Assembly (NCBI RefSeq): GCF_024721175.1
Contig: NZ_CP099400.1
Location: 248,001-312,000 of the forward strand
Source: Rhizobium sp. Pop5
GTDB lineage: Bacteria; Pseudomonadota; Alphaproteobacteria; Rhizobiales; Rhizobiaceae
Direction: 5' to 3'
DNA length: 64,000 nt
Shown: positions 8,998-18,077 of the stretch, piece by piece
Layout: each line of letters begins with the position of its first letter
How positions within the stretch are numbered: the first letter of the stretch is position 1
Notes under the pieces: generated by a model
The model's database searches: none
What the model was told of the DNA's origin: nothing
The model's input: only the letters and a program-made list of their open reading frames with translations
Program-made: the position numbers and the translations under genes

Positions 8998-10833
8998 ATG
9001 GCGAGCGCCCAGCCGCAGCCGATCGAGACCACCGCTCCCGTCCTTTCCGTCGAAGGGTTGACGACGTCGTTCCTGGTGGATGGCGCCTGGAAGCCTGTCG
9101 TGCGCGACGTGTCCTTCACGGTGGCGCCGGCCGAGACGGTGGCGATCGTCGGCGAATCCGGCTCGGGCAAGAGCGTGACATCGCTCTCGATCATGCGGCT
9201 GTTGCAGGCGGATACGAGCCGCATCCAGGGCCGCGTCATGCTGGGCGGACGCGATCTTCTGGCCTTGCCGGAACATGCCATGCGGCAGGTGCGCGGCAAC
9301 GAAGTGGCGATGATCTTCCAGGAGCCGATGACATCGCTCAATCCGCTCTTCACCATTGGAGATCAGATTTCCGAAGCGCTGCTCTGCCACTCCGATATGA
9401 GCAAGGCCGATGCCAGGGCCGAGACGATCAGGCTGCTGGAAAAGGTCCGCATCCCCTCGGCCGCCTCGCGCTTCGACGAGTACCCGCATCGCTTTTCCGG
9501 CGGCATGCGCCAGCGGGTGATGATCGCCATGGCGCTCGCCAGCCGGCCGAAACTCTTGATTGCCGACGAGCCGACGACAGCGCTCGACGTAACGATCCAG
9601 GGCCAGATCCTCGATCTCATCAAGATGCTGCAGGATGAGGAGGGGACCTCCGTTCTCTTCATCACCCATGACATGGGTGTTGTCGCCGAGATCGCCGACA
9701 GGACTGTTGTGATGTATCGCGGCGAACAGGTCGAAAGCGGCGCCACCGCCGACATCTTCCACCGCGGCAAACATCCCTATACGCGGGCACTGCTTTCGGC
9801 CGTGCCGGTGCTCGGCTCGATGCAGGGCCGGCAAAGGCCGCTGCGTTTTCCTGTGGTCAATACGGCGACGGGGGAATCGGACACGCCCGCCGAGGCCGCC
9901 GATACGGTGGCGGCAAAGCCGGTGCTTCAGGTGAGGAACCTCACCAAGCGTTTCGACATTCACTCCGGCCTCTTCAATCGGCTGACCAGCCGGGTGCATG
10001 CGGTCGAAAACGTCTCCTTCGATCTTCATGCCGGTGAAACGCTGTCTCTCGTCGGCGAATCCGGCTGCGGCAAATCGACGACCGGCCGCGCCATCATGCG
10101 CCTGATCGAACCTCAGGCCGGTTCCGTGCTCGTCGAGGGCAGGGAGGTGCTCGGCCTCGACAGGAAGGATCTGCGCGAGATGCGCAAATCCGTGCAGATG
10201 ATCTTCCAGGATCCTTTCGCCAGCCTCAATCCGCGCATGACGGTTGGCGCGTCGATCGCCGAACCCTATATCGAGCACGGGATGGGCAATGCCAAACAGG
10301 CAAAGGAGGTCGTGGCCGACTTGCTCGTCAAGGTTGGCCTGTCGCCTGAGATGGCTTCGCGTTATCCGCATGAATTTTCCGGCGGCCAGCGGCAGCGCAT
10401 CTGCATCGCCCGCGCACTGGCCCTGCAGCCGAAGGTCATTGTTGCCGATGAAAGCGTCTCGGCGCTCGATGTTTCGATCAAGGCGCAAGTCATTAATTTG
10501 ATGCTCGATCTTCAGCAGAGCCTCAATCTCGCCTTCCTGTTCATTTCGCACGATATGGCGGTGGTCGAGCGCGTCAGCCATCGGGTGGCGGTGATGTATC
10601 TCGGCGAGATCGTCGAGATCGGTCCGCGCGCCGCGGTCTTCGAAAATCCGCAGCATCCCTATACGAAGAAGCTGATTTCGGCCGTGCCGGTGCCCGATCC
10701 GGATCGCCGTCACGAAAAGCGGATGGTGGCGAACGACGAGATCAAGAGCCCGATGCGATCCGTCGATTATCAGCCTCCGGTCACCTCCTATCGCGCGGTC
10801 GGCCCGGGTCATCTGGTGATGGCTGACCGGTAG
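8998..10833 (+). CDS. Fused double ABC ATPase (DppD-DppF type)
   Basis: A 611-residue protein carrying two complete nucleotide-binding domains. Domain 1 has Walker A GESGSGKS, signature FSGGMRQRV and Walker [13 protein letters not shown]. Domain 2 begins near residue 305 with Walker [10 protein letters not shown], signature FSGGQRQRI and Walker [13 protein letters not shown]. Each domain ends with the oligopeptide-transporter C-terminal motif ([12 protein letters not shown] and [12 protein letters not shown]). The ATG at 8998 follows AGAGGAACC. It powers the two permeases at 5343-7153. Fusion of the two ATPases is common in this family. Confidence 0.93.
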   Translation: MASAQPQPIETTAPVLSVEGLTTSFLVDGAWKPVVRDVSFTVAPAETVAIVGESGSGKSVTSLSIMRLLQADTSRIQGRVMLGGRDLLALPEHAMRQVRGNEVAMIFQEPMTSLNPLFTIGDQISEALLCHSDMSKADARAETIRLLEKVRIPSAASRFDEYPHRFSGGMRQRVMIAMALASRPKLLIADEPTTALDVTIQGQILDLIKMLQDEEGTSVLFITHDMGVVAEIADRTVVMYRGEQVESGATADIFHRGKHPYTRALLSAVPVLGSMQGRQRPLRFPVVNTATGESDTPAEAADTVAAKPVLQVRNLTKRFDIHSGLFNRLTSRVHAVENVSFDLHAGETLSLVGESGCGKSTTGRAIMRLIEPQAGSVLVEGREVLGLDRKDLREMRKSVQMIFQDPFASLNPRMTVGASIAEPYIEHGMGNAKQAKEVVADLLVKVGLSPEMASRYPHEFSGGQRQRICIARALALQPKVIVADESVSALDVSIKAQVINLMLDLQQSLNLAFLFISHDMAVVERVSHRVAVMYLGEIVEIGPRAAVFENPQHPYTKKLISAVPVPDPDRRHEKRMVANDEIKSPMRSVDYQPPVTSYRAVGPGHLVMADR

Positions 10834-10918
10834 CTCAGCCTCCGCCCGCTTGGGAGTTGCCTAACCGTCCGGCGGCGCATAAAGCAGATGCATAGCCACA
10901 TGCTCGGAAATCTGCACC

Positions 10919-11740
10919 ATGAACAACAGCGACTATTATTCGAAGCTTGGCGGATTGCCGCCGCAGAGTCAGCTGCTTTCAGGCAGGGCCGTTTTCACGA
11001 CGGCTTACGCGGTCATCCCCCGCGGCGTCATGACCGATATCGTCAGCAGCTTCCTTCCGCATTGGACGGGCACGCGGGCTTGGGTTCTCTCGCGGCCGCT
11101 TTCCGGCTTCTCCGAGACCTTCTCGCAATACATCATGGAAGTTCAGCCAGGCGGCGGAAGCGACCGGCCGGAGTCCGACAAGCGGGCAGAAGCGGTGCTC
11201 TTCGTCGTCGAAGGCGGTATGACGGTGGTGCTTGATGGCGTCAGCCATGCACTGCGGCCAGGTTCCTTCGCCTATCTTCCGGCTGGTTCGGCCTGGCGCC
11301 TGAAAAACAATGGTTCGACCGCTGCGATCTTCCACTGGATCAGAAAGGCGTTCCAGGAAGTCGAGGGGCTGGAGTCGCCGCCAGCGATCTTCACACATGA
11401 GGATGACCATCCCATCTCGGCAATGCCCGACACCGAGGGGCGCTGGGGAACGACGCGGTTCATCGATCCTGCTGACCTCCGCTACGACATGCATGTCACG
11501 ATCGTGACCCTGGAGCCGGGCGCCGTAATCCCCTTCATGGAAACCCATGTCATGGAGCACGGGCTTTATGTGCTGGAGGGCAAGGCCGTCTATCGCCTGA
11601 ACCAGGATTGGGTGGAGGTCGAGGCCGGCGACTTCATGTGGCTGCGCGCTTTCTGCCCGCAGGCATGCTACGCTGGCGGCCCCGGCCGATTCCGCTATCT
11701 GCTCTACAAGGACGTCAACCGGCATATGAAGCTCTGGTAG
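10919..11740 (+). CDS. allE: (S)-ureidoglycine aminohydrolase, bicupin
   Basis: A 273-residue double-cupin protein closely matching AllE/UGlyAH, which converts (S)-ureidoglycine to (S)-ureidoglycolate plus ammonia in ureide (allantoin) breakdown. The C-terminal cupin holds Glu208, His210, His214 and Gln248, the ExHxxxH...Q manganese-ligand set of the family, and ends in the characteristic YLLYKDVNRHMKLW. The start is preceded only by a weak GGAAA. It lies 85 bp downstream of the ATPase gene on the same strand and is probably part of that operon, implying that the imported compound is a ureide or yields one. No allantoinase or allantoate hydrolase is in the window, so the pathway is incomplete here. 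Confidence 0.85.
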   Translation: MNNSDYYSKLGGLPPQSQLLSGRAVFTTAYAVIPRGVMTDIVSSFLPHWTGTRAWVLSRPLSGFSETFSQYIMEVQPGGGSDRPESDKRAEAVLFVVEGGMTVVLDGVSHALRPGSFAYLPAGSAWRLKNNGSTAAIFHWIRKAFQEVEGLESPPAIFTHEDDHPISAMPDTEGRWGTTRFIDPADLRYDMHVTIVTLEPGAVIPFMETHVMEHGLYVLEGKAVYRLNQDWVEVEAGDFMWLRAFCPQACYAGGPGRFRYLLYKDVNRHMKLW

Positions 11741-12064
11741 GAGCGGCGGCGCTGGCGTCGTTGCGATAGAAGTCCCTTCGCCGCTCGGTCTACTTCCTGG
11801 AATAGGCATACCGCGTACCGATCGTCGCCAAGGGTGGCGCTGATCGGCTTCAGCCGGCTATCTGCCCTGGCGCGCCTAGTTTACGCTCAATCCTGCGCTC
11901 AAAGACATGAGCTGTCATCACGTCATGCAGTTGGTAGGGCAGACAGCTTGGACATTGAAGCGGCCACCCGATAGGGTTAGCGCGGTAAGTATTGTAGAAT
12001 AGGTGAATACCCGCATAATTTCTGCCGCTCAGACAAGACTGCTCGAAGGCTCTGGGGGGATCTC
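11741..12064. other. Intergenic region, 324 bp
   Basis: Nothing gene-like was found between the ureidoglycine aminohydrolase and the methyltransferase. The only support for a start is GGGGGGATCTC just before the methyltransferase ATG. Confidence 0.6.
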
Positions 12065-13087
12065 ATGGAAACATTCGCCGAGGACGCCCATGCTGGCGTC
12101 GTGTCGCCCGAACTCGTGGTTGATGCGCTTTTTGCATGCCGAAAGACGGCAGCGATCAGGGCGGCCATCGAGCTTGATCTCTTTACTCACATCGGCGAAG
12201 GCAAAACAGCAGCGCTGCTGGCGTCGGCAATAGGCGCCTCGGAACGCGGAGTGCGCATCCTGTGCGACTACCTCGTGGTACACGGTTTCCTGACTAAGGG
12301 GGGCGAAGAATACCGAATGACGCCCTCGACCAGGATGTTCCTCGATCGCAATTCGCCGGCCTATATGGGTTCTGCCGTCGAATTCATCGCCGCACCCGAA
12401 ATATTGGATAATTTTCTGCGCGACCCGGCCGCCGTCGTGCGGAACGGCGGGTCGGTCGGACTTGCGAACATGTCGGCAGACAATCCCGTCTGGTTGAAGT
12501 TTGCCCGCGGTATGGGCTCCTTTACCGGTCTCAGCGCCAAAATACTGGCTGGGGAAATCTCCAGCTGGCCTAAGCCTCCCAAAAAAGTTTTGGACATAGC
12601 GGCAGGTCCTGGCGTTTTCGGGATCGAAATTGCCAAAATCATTCCATCGGCGGAAATCGTCGCCGTCGACTGGGCCGCCGTGCTGGAATTGTCGAGGCAG
12701 AATGCGGAAAAGGCCGGAGTGGCTGACCGGTACAGGACGATCGCCGGCAGCGCCTTCGATGTAGAGTGGGGTACGGGCTACGATCTCGTTCTGCTGCCGA
12801 ATTTCCTGCATCACTTCGACTTGCCGACATGTGCTGAGCTGTTGCGAAAAATCATCGCAAGCCTTTCAGCGGATGGTCGGATCGCCGCAGTCGACTTCGT
12901 GCCGAACGAAGATGGTGTGTCGCCGCCTTTTCCCGCGGCGTTCTCCTGGGAGATGCTGGCCGGCACGCCGGCGGGTCAGGCTTATACGCAAAGTGAGCTG
13001 ACCGAGATGGCAAGACTGGCCGGCCTTGCCGGCGTCATGGTCAAACCGATGCCGCCAACTCCGGCAAGCCTCATTCTTTTTGAATAG
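12065..13087 (+). CDS. SAM-dependent O-methyltransferase family protein
   Basis: A 340-residue protein with the two-part architecture of small-molecule O-methyltransferases. The N-terminal winged-helix dimerisation domain (about residues 15-100, AAIELDLFTHIGEG and ERGVRILCDYLVVHGFL) is followed by a Rossmann domain with motif I VLDIAAGPGVFGIEIAK, the acidic end of strand 2 (IVAVDW) and LLPNFLHHFD near the catalytic area. The ATG at 12065 follows GGGGGG. The substrate cannot be predicted; hydroxylated aromatics or polyketide-like molecules are usual. It stands alone, upstream of an insertion sequence. Confidence 0.82.
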   Translation: METFAEDAHAGVVSPELVVDALFACRKTAAIRAAIELDLFTHIGEGKTAALLASAIGASERGVRILCDYLVVHGFLTKGGEEYRMTPSTRMFLDRNSPAYMGSAVEFIAAPEILDNFLRDPAAVVRNGGSVGLANMSADNPVWLKFARGMGSFTGLSAKILAGEISSWPKPPKKVLDIAAGPGVFGIEIAKIIPSAEIVAVDWAAVLELSRQNAEKAGVADRYRTIAGSAFDVEWGTGYDLVLLPNFLHHFDLPTCAELLRKIIASLSADGRIAAVDFVPNEDGVSPPFPAAFSWEMLAGTPAGQAYTQSELTEMARLAGLAGVMVKPMPPTPASLILFE

Positions 13088-13131
13088 CCGGTCGACCGTC
13101 GCTGCGTCGGTCATCAAAACCAGGGGAAGGT

Positions 13132-13171
13132 GACATTCCAACTTTGCAGAAACGGGACACTTTAACTTTGC
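13132..13171. repeat. Two 16-bp direct repeats, probable remnant of an IS21-type end
   Basis: GACATTCCAACTTTGC (13132-13147) and GACACTTTAACTTTGC (13156-13171) match at 13 of 16 positions and are 24 bp apart. Tandem sites of this form occur in the terminal regions of IS21-family elements. No istA/istB gene is nearby, so this would be a left-over end directly next to the IS30 element. Confidence 0.4.
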
Positions 13172-13185
13172 GTGTGAGTTCATGC

Positions 13186-14278
13186 TGAACCGCGACTTGC
13201 GGGCTTGGTCAAGCTAACCTGCATACCGCATCTGGGCGAGCAGTTTCTTGCGGAAGACCTCTGCGGGCGTTCGATAGCCAAGACATTTGCGTGGCGTATC
13301 ATTGAGCCGATTGCAGACGTCGATCAGGTCGGCGTCGGTCACGGACAGTGGATCGACCTCTCTCGAAAGCCATTTCCGGACCCGGCCATTGGTGTTCTCG
13401 ACGGTGCCTTTTTGCCAGGGCGATTGCGGATCACAAAACCAGGTTTGGGCGCCGATGCTGGCTTGCAGATACGGCCAGTCAGTGAACTCCGTCCCCCGGT
13501 CGAAGGTGATGGAACGGCGAGCAAGGTGGGGCAGGGCCTGCAGTGCTTGAACAAGGCCGTCCATGACAGGACGGGACTGACGGTCATTGTTGCGCAGGAA
13601 GATCGCGAAGCGGCTGACTCGTTCGACCAGCGACGTCACATTGGCCTTGCCGAACTTTTTCCGAAACTGGATCAGGTCGCATTCCCAATGCCCAAACTGC
13701 TTGCGCTCGGCAACGACATCGGGGCGCCGCAAGATGTTGAGTTCCGGGCTAAACCGTTGACCATGCTTGCGTCTGGCATGTCGTGGTCGGCGTCGCGCAC
13801 GATGCTCCGGTAGGTGCCGCCACAGCTTGATGGCGTGCCCGTCGGGCGAATATGCGAACTTGTAGATCGTCTCGTGGCTGACAGAGATCGGATGGCGTTC
13901 CAGGCGCATGCGTCCTGCAATCTGCTGTGGCGACCAGCCGTGTACGATCCGGTCGATGACAGATTGTCTGACGTCAGAGAAGCGCGCCAGCTTCCGCAGC
14001 TTCGTACGCCGGTCACAAGCGATATCATGCGCTGTGACGCAGTAGTAGCCGTTGAGATCCGGAACATCGTTGTCGATAAACGTGTTGCGTTTGATCTCCC
14101 GAAAGATCGTCGAACGATGCCGGCCGAGCTTCTCGGCAATACTCTCAACGCTCAGGCCAGTCATTCGCCACCGGGCGATCTTGCGTCGTTCATCCAGATC
14201 AATATGGGAGTAGGTCCGTTTCATTGCATCTTCCTTGCGAGTGATAACCCATTGGTATCATTCGCAAGTCGCACTTCA
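13186..14278. mobile_element. IS30 family insertion sequence
   Basis: The element carries one IS30 transposase and is bounded by imperfect inverted repeats: TGAACCGCGACTTGCG at 13186-13201 and the complement of TGAAGTGCGACTTGCG at 14263-14278 (14 of 16 identical). The limits could extend a few bases. A clear short target duplication is not evident, so the exact ends are approximate. Confidence 0.75.
13214..14224 (-). CDS. IS30 family transposase
   Basis: A 336-residue transposase. The N-terminal helix-turn-helix (YSHIDLDERRKIARW then IAEKLGRHRSTIFREIKRN) and central WSPQQIAGRM are IS30 hallmarks. The DDE core is complete: D in HWECDLIQF, D in ITFDRGTEFTDW and E in WQKGTVENTNGRVRKWL. The C-terminus has LNDTPRKCLGYRTPAEVF, the usual end of the family. 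No frameshift is present, so the element may be active. Confidence 0.95.
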   Translation of the reverse strand: MKRTYSHIDLDERRKIARWRMTGLSVESIAEKLGRHRSTIFREIKRNTFIDNDVPDLNGYYCVTAHDIACDRRTKLRKLARFSDVRQSVIDRIVHGWSPQQIAGRMRLERHPISVSHETIYKFAYSPDGHAIKLWRHLPEHRARRRPRHARRKHGQRFSPELNILRRPDVVAERKQFGHWECDLIQFRKKFGKANVTSLVERVSRFAIFLRNNDRQSRPVMDGLVQALQALPHLARRSITFDRGTEFTDWPYLQASIGAQTWFCDPQSPWQKGTVENTNGRVRKWLSREVDPLSVTDADLIDVCNRLNDTPRKCLGYRTPAEVFRKKLLAQMRYAG

Positions 14279-14412
14279 TCCTTGAACCCACCGCGGCTAC
14301 ATCGGCTGTGGCGTAATCGATCTTATGGAACTAGAAAGTCTCCAGCAGACACCGCTGTATAATTCTTTGAAAAATATGCGGCAATATCAATGGCTTTTGG
14401 TGCTTTCCCACA

Positions 14413-15555
14413 TCAACGTGCGAGCGTCAGCCAATCGCCGATCGTTGTCCCGGAACGTCGCATGGAACGTGTTGCGGGCATGGCGGGGCGTTCAGTTGCT
14501 ATTGTCTTTCGGACCTCACGCGGGCTGAGTCCGAATTCGTGGCTGAACGCGCGCGTGAAATTGGCTGCAACGTCGAAGCCGGCGGCCTCGGCAATCTCCG
14601 AGATCGGCCGGTTGTCGGTCGGGTTGGTAAGATCCGCATATGCCTGCAGCAATCGATGTTTGCGAATGTAATTGAAGACGCCCCCGCTCGTTTCGAACAA
14701 TTGGTAGAGTCGCGTCCGCGAGATGCCCAGCGCACGGCACATGACGTCAGGCGTCAGGCTATCTGAATGAAGATTGAGGTGAATATAGCGATGCGCCCGC
14801 TCCATAAGCCCCATATTGGTCTGTTCCTGACCGCGATCCAAACTTGTCGACGATGCGGCGCATGCAACGACCATATCGCCGATCGTCCGTATGACCCGCG
14901 ACACCTCCTCCACCGTCAAATTGCCCAGGTTCGCTTCCAGTCCGTTGATATAGCTGACGAGCAATTCAGCCAGGCTACCGGAGAGGGCGATGTTGTTGGC
15001 GCTCTGCAGAAGACTCGCATCACGGGTCAACAGTTCATAGGGTAAGAAGACGAGCACAGCGACGGTATCGGTCATCCGCCCGCGGTAAGGATAACCAAGG
15101 GACCTGAAAAATAACTCACCCGGGCCGGTCTCCGTTACATGCCGATTGGCCTCGGTCCAGGCCCGGCCGCTGCGCAGTACGCCGACGTTCCAATGATCGA
15201 TCGGGCTCGACCGCAGCATGGCCTGGTCGCGAATATAGCTGCATGCCTGCGCGCGCTGCTGAACGATCAGAATATCGCCGAGATGCCAACCGGTCTGCTC
15301 CGCAAGGAACCCGTCGCCCTCTGATTTTCCATCCGGCAGATGAACATCCACAAGCGGCGCCATATGTGATCGCCAGGACTGGAACTGTTCTCTCAGTGGC
15401 AGGTCATGTGTCGAAAATCGCAAGGGCACCAGCGCCGGTGGAGCGTCCACCCGATGTTCTTTCTGGGGGGACGGTTCGCGCGGCCAGCGCCGCCGCTCCA
15501 GGTGGGCCGGCCATCCCTTTCCAGCAGCGGGGTCATCTCCAGACTCCGTAACCAT
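14413..15555 (-). CDS. AraC family transcriptional regulator
   Basis: A 380-residue regulator. The C-terminal third has the two AraC helix-turn-helix units: LTPDVMCRALGISRTRLYQLFE, and ISEIAEAAGFDVAANFTRAFSHEFGLSPREVR. The N-terminal part is the ligand- or partner-sensing domain seen in AraC proteins with an AraC-binding-like region (FQSWRSHMAPL and LGDILIVQQRAQ). An ATG at 15645 extends the frame, but GGAGGAATTGG lies immediately before the ATG at 15555, so that start is preferred. It is transcribed alone. Its target is unknown; the O-methyltransferase beyond the IS is one possibility. Confidence 0.87.
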   Translation of the reverse strand: MVTESGDDPAAGKGWPAHLERRRWPREPSPQKEHRVDAPPALVPLRFSTHDLPLREQFQSWRSHMAPLVDVHLPDGKSEGDGFLAEQTGWHLGDILIVQQRAQACSYIRDQAMLRSSPIDHWNVGVLRSGRAWTEANRHVTETGPGELFFRSLGYPYRGRMTDTVAVLVFLPYELLTRDASLLQSANNIALSGSLAELLVSYINGLEANLGNLTVEEVSRVIRTIGDMVVACAASSTSLDRGQEQTNMGLMERAHRYIHLNLHSDSLTPDVMCRALGISRTRLYQLFETSGGVFNYIRKHRLLQAYADLTNPTDNRPISEIAEAAGFDVAANFTRAFSHEFGLSPREVRKTIATERPAMPATRSMRRSGTTIGDWLTLAR

Positions 15556-16221
15556 CCAATTCCTCCAGCGCGTAAGCCGATTCGGGCTTTTGAAACTGAA
15601 GCATAAAATCCGTTTTCGCGGACTGAAACGTCCGCGCAACCCCATCCGATAGAACCGAATCGACTGAAGCTCTACGTGTATAATCTACTTATCATATTCT
15701 CCTGCGAGCAGAAATGGACGGACCGATAATTTTCAGGATGCGGCGATAACGACAATAGCGTCCTGTTCCTGTATTTAAATGAGCAAGGGTTAGTTCCGAA
15801 GGACGTTCTGAAAGCCCAAATACTCACTTGCCAGTGCAATGCAGTTTCAAAGCACTCTCAACGTGAAACGACACTAATTCACAACAAAATATGCAAGCAG
15901 AGGAGGATAGGTCGTGAACTATCGGGGCAATATTCGTGCGCGCTTTGCGCGAGCATCGGCTTACGACAGGAATTCTTCTCTCATAACCCTCTGGCGCCAG
16001 GAAATTCCTATCGCCAATCGTGCGGGCTCCCTCTGCTCACCTACGTGCGAGACGCTCCTGAGGCCGAACATCGGCAAATAAGGACGCGAAGGGGTTGCGC
16101 GCAGGCCGAGGCCGTCTGTGTCGATGCGTAACGAGGCCGAGGCTTGCACGCAACCCTTACCATATCCACCCATTGGCGAATTTTGTGACGCTGCCATTTC
16201 TATGGCAGAACGGAGGCTAAG
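15556..16221. other. Intergenic region with a long imperfect hairpin
   Basis: This 666-bp gap holds no convincing gene. Between 16089 and 16158, the arms AAGGGGTTGCGCGCAGGCC and GGCTTGCACGCAACCCTT form an imperfect stem of about 17 pairs around a GAGGCC-containing loop; it could be a small RNA or a degenerate repeat. An open minus-strand frame over 15961-16419 is antisense to the small gene at 16222 and lacks protein character. Confidence 0.45.
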
Positions 16222-16422
16222 ATGACTACTGCATGTGATGAGAAACAAATCGAATTGAAGCCGATTTCGAGCTGCAGACGAGAGGTCGAAGTCGCGATGG
16301 TGGAAATGCTCGTCGGCTTGCAGAAACGTGGATGGTCGGCTGCGGAATTGGCATTGGAGCTCGCAGATGCCTCCGAAGATCTCGTCATGCTGATCGCGAC
16401 CAAAAAGCTTCGACCGCATTAG
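16222..16422 (+). CDS. Small hypothetical protein, 66 aa
   Basis: A 66-residue acidic-to-neutral soluble protein, mostly helical by composition (VEVAMVEMLVGLQKRGWSAAELALELADASEDLVMLI). The family is not recognised. Support for translation is a strong CGGAGG five bases before the ATG. The stop codon lies in the first palindrome of a RIME repeat, so the repeat inserted at, or reshaped, the 3' end. A regulatory helix-turn-helix-like role is possible but cannot be shown. Confidence 0.55.
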   Translation: MTTACDEKQIELKPISSCRREVEVAMVEMLVGLQKRGWSAAELALELADASEDLVMLIATKKLRPH

Positions 16423-16533
16423 AACAGGATGATTTTAGGCCGACCAAGCCTAAAATCTGAATCCTGTTCTCAATGAAAGAGCGAGAGCATGATGTCATGA
16501 GAAAACCGCTCACGCTTTTCGGCATCATGCTCT
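16421..16533. repeat. RIME-type rhizobial intergenic mosaic element
   Basis: Two successive palindromes. The first pairs 16421-16440 (AGAACAGGATGATTTTAGGC) with 16448-16470 (complement with a small bulge). The second spans 16484-16533 and has arms AGAGCATGATG and CATCATGCTCT around a GAAAACCGCTCACGCTTTTC centre. The second palindrome is the well-known rhizobial intergenic repeat. The pair probably also serves as a transcript end for the 66-aa gene. Confidence 0.7.
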
Positions 16534-16811
16534 GGAAAAAGATCGCGTGGAATTATGCTGCCTAGATGAGATGGCGGCGTTACCAGGCGCGGTGCAGCGA
16601 TTTCCATCACCCCACCACGTCAGTCGGTGCGCCGGAGATGGCTTGACCATACGCCTGCACCATCGATACGGCCACGCCTCCGTCGGCGGCATTTCATCCA
16701 GAGCCGAATTGTTTTCTGTCGCAGGTGCGACCATCACTTGTCTATAAATTTCCATGCGCTAAAGTATGCAAGAATTAGTTGCATCCGTTTGCGTCTGCTC
16801 GGCAGAGACGG

Positions 16812-18077
16812 ATGGCTGCGGAAGCGATACCTTCGGATGCCGACATGATCTGGAACCATCGCATCACACGCATCGTTGTCGGGTTGCTGTTGCTGGCAGT
16901 CGTGACTGTCGTCTCATTGCCGACGATTACCGGCTTTACGAGCCTTGATGGCACGGTCAATGCGCGGTTTGCGGTCGTTAATGCTCCAATCGACGGCACG
17001 ATTGCGGAAGACCCGCTCAAGGTCGGCAGTCCGGTCAAAGCGGGACAATCCCTCGCAGAAATCAGAAATACGCGCGTCAATCGCGCGATCCTCGCTTCCC
17101 TCGAGGCAGATCGCAACACGGCGCTCGACCGCGTCGTGGCACTTAAAAAGGAACGGGAGGAACTCTCCGCGCTTCGCGAGGAATTGTCTGCCAGATTGGA
17201 AGTCTACAAGCAGACCACCATTGCCAATCTCGAACGCGAAGTCGAAATCCTGCGGAAAAAAGTCGAAGTGTCGCAAGCTCAGGATCTGGTCGCGCAGGTC
17301 GACCTGAACCGCCGGATGGAGCTCGAGTCGAAAGGTATTCTTACACAGAAGCTGGTAGAGGCCGCGCGCGCCGCTGGAGCCGCGACCGACGGTGAGGTCA
17401 AAATCAGCAATATGACTGTCGATCAATTGCAACAAAGGCTCGATGCGGTCCGCAAGGGTATCTTTGTCTTCGGCGACGGACAGAATGACGTGCCCTATTC
17501 GCGACAGCGCGAGGACGAGGTCCTCGTTCGCATCAACGACTTGAACTCGCGCATAGCGGAAAATGAGACACGAGCCACGGAAGTTCAAAAGCAGCTGGTC
17601 AAAGAGGCAGACCGCATCAGCAGTCTTGAATCCGCAACCGCGGTAGCGCCCTTCGACGGCGTTGTCTGGACGAGGAGTATCGTCAGCGGTTCCAACGTTG
17701 TGCTGAACGACGAGCTGATGCGCCTCCTCGACTGTCGAGAGTTGTTTGTGGATATCCTTGTTCCCGAGGTCAATTATGACGAGATCTATCCGGGACTTGT
17801 CGCGCAGGTGCGCTTGTTCGGCCGCAGCGATGTCTTCAAGGGCACGGTCGTTTCTGTCAGAGGCAGTTCGGCTTTGGTCGAGACCGATTCCTTTGCCGCC
17901 AGTCTGCCGCCGTCGACCCAGCGCAATGCCCGCATTCGGGTTCGCCTTGATCCATCCTTCATGAACGACGACTTCGCGAACTCCTGCCAAGTGGGGCGCA
18001 CAGTGCAGGTACGGTTTTCCAAGCACGGCATCGACGTGTCCAACTGGGTCAAAAGCCTGTGGTTCAGTATCTTGTAG
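16812..18077 (+). CDS. bgsB: Membrane fusion (HlyD-like) protein, BgsB type
   Basis: A periplasmic adaptor of about 421 residues: a short cytoplasmic tail, one membrane helix (about residues 20-38), a biotinyl-lipoyl half (VVNAPIDGTIAEDPLKVGSPVKAGQSL), a long coiled coil (about 80-280) and the second lipoyl half with a beta-barrel (ATAVAPFDGVVWTRSIVSGSNV onward). It overlaps a family-2 glucan synthase gene, the same order as bgsBA of Sinorhizobium meliloti, where BgsB helps synthesis or export of mixed-linkage beta-glucan. The start is uncertain: a TTG at 16779 and an ATG at 16845 are also in frame. The symbol rests on architecture and context. Confidence 0.7.
   Translation: MAAEAIPSDADMIWNHRITRIVVGLLLLAVVTVVSLPTITGFTSLDGTVNARFAVVNAPIDGTIAEDPLKVGSPVKAGQSLAEIRNTRVNRAILASLEADRNTALDRVVALKKEREELSALREELSARLEVYKQTTIANLEREVEILRKKVEVSQAQDLVAQVDLNRRMELESKGILTQKLVEAARAAGAATDGEVKISNMTVDQLQQRLDAVRKGIFVFGDGQNDVPYSRQREDEVLVRINDLNSRIAENETRATEVQKQLVKEADRISSLESATAVAPFDGVVWTRSIVSGSNVVLNDELMRLLDCRELFVDILVPEVNYDEIYPGLVAQVRLFGRSDVFKGTVVSVRGSSALVETDSFAASLPPSTQRNARIRVRLDPSFMNDDFANSCQVGRTVQVRFSKHGIDVSNWVKSLWFSIL

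Noticed and set aside
8818..10812. A 664-codon minus-strand frame
   Set aside because: Antisense to the fused ATPase, with low-complexity His/Arg/Asp-rich sequence.
15961..16419. Minus-strand frame of 152 codons
   Set aside because: Covers the opposite strand of the SD-led 66-aa gene; no ribosome site and no family pattern.
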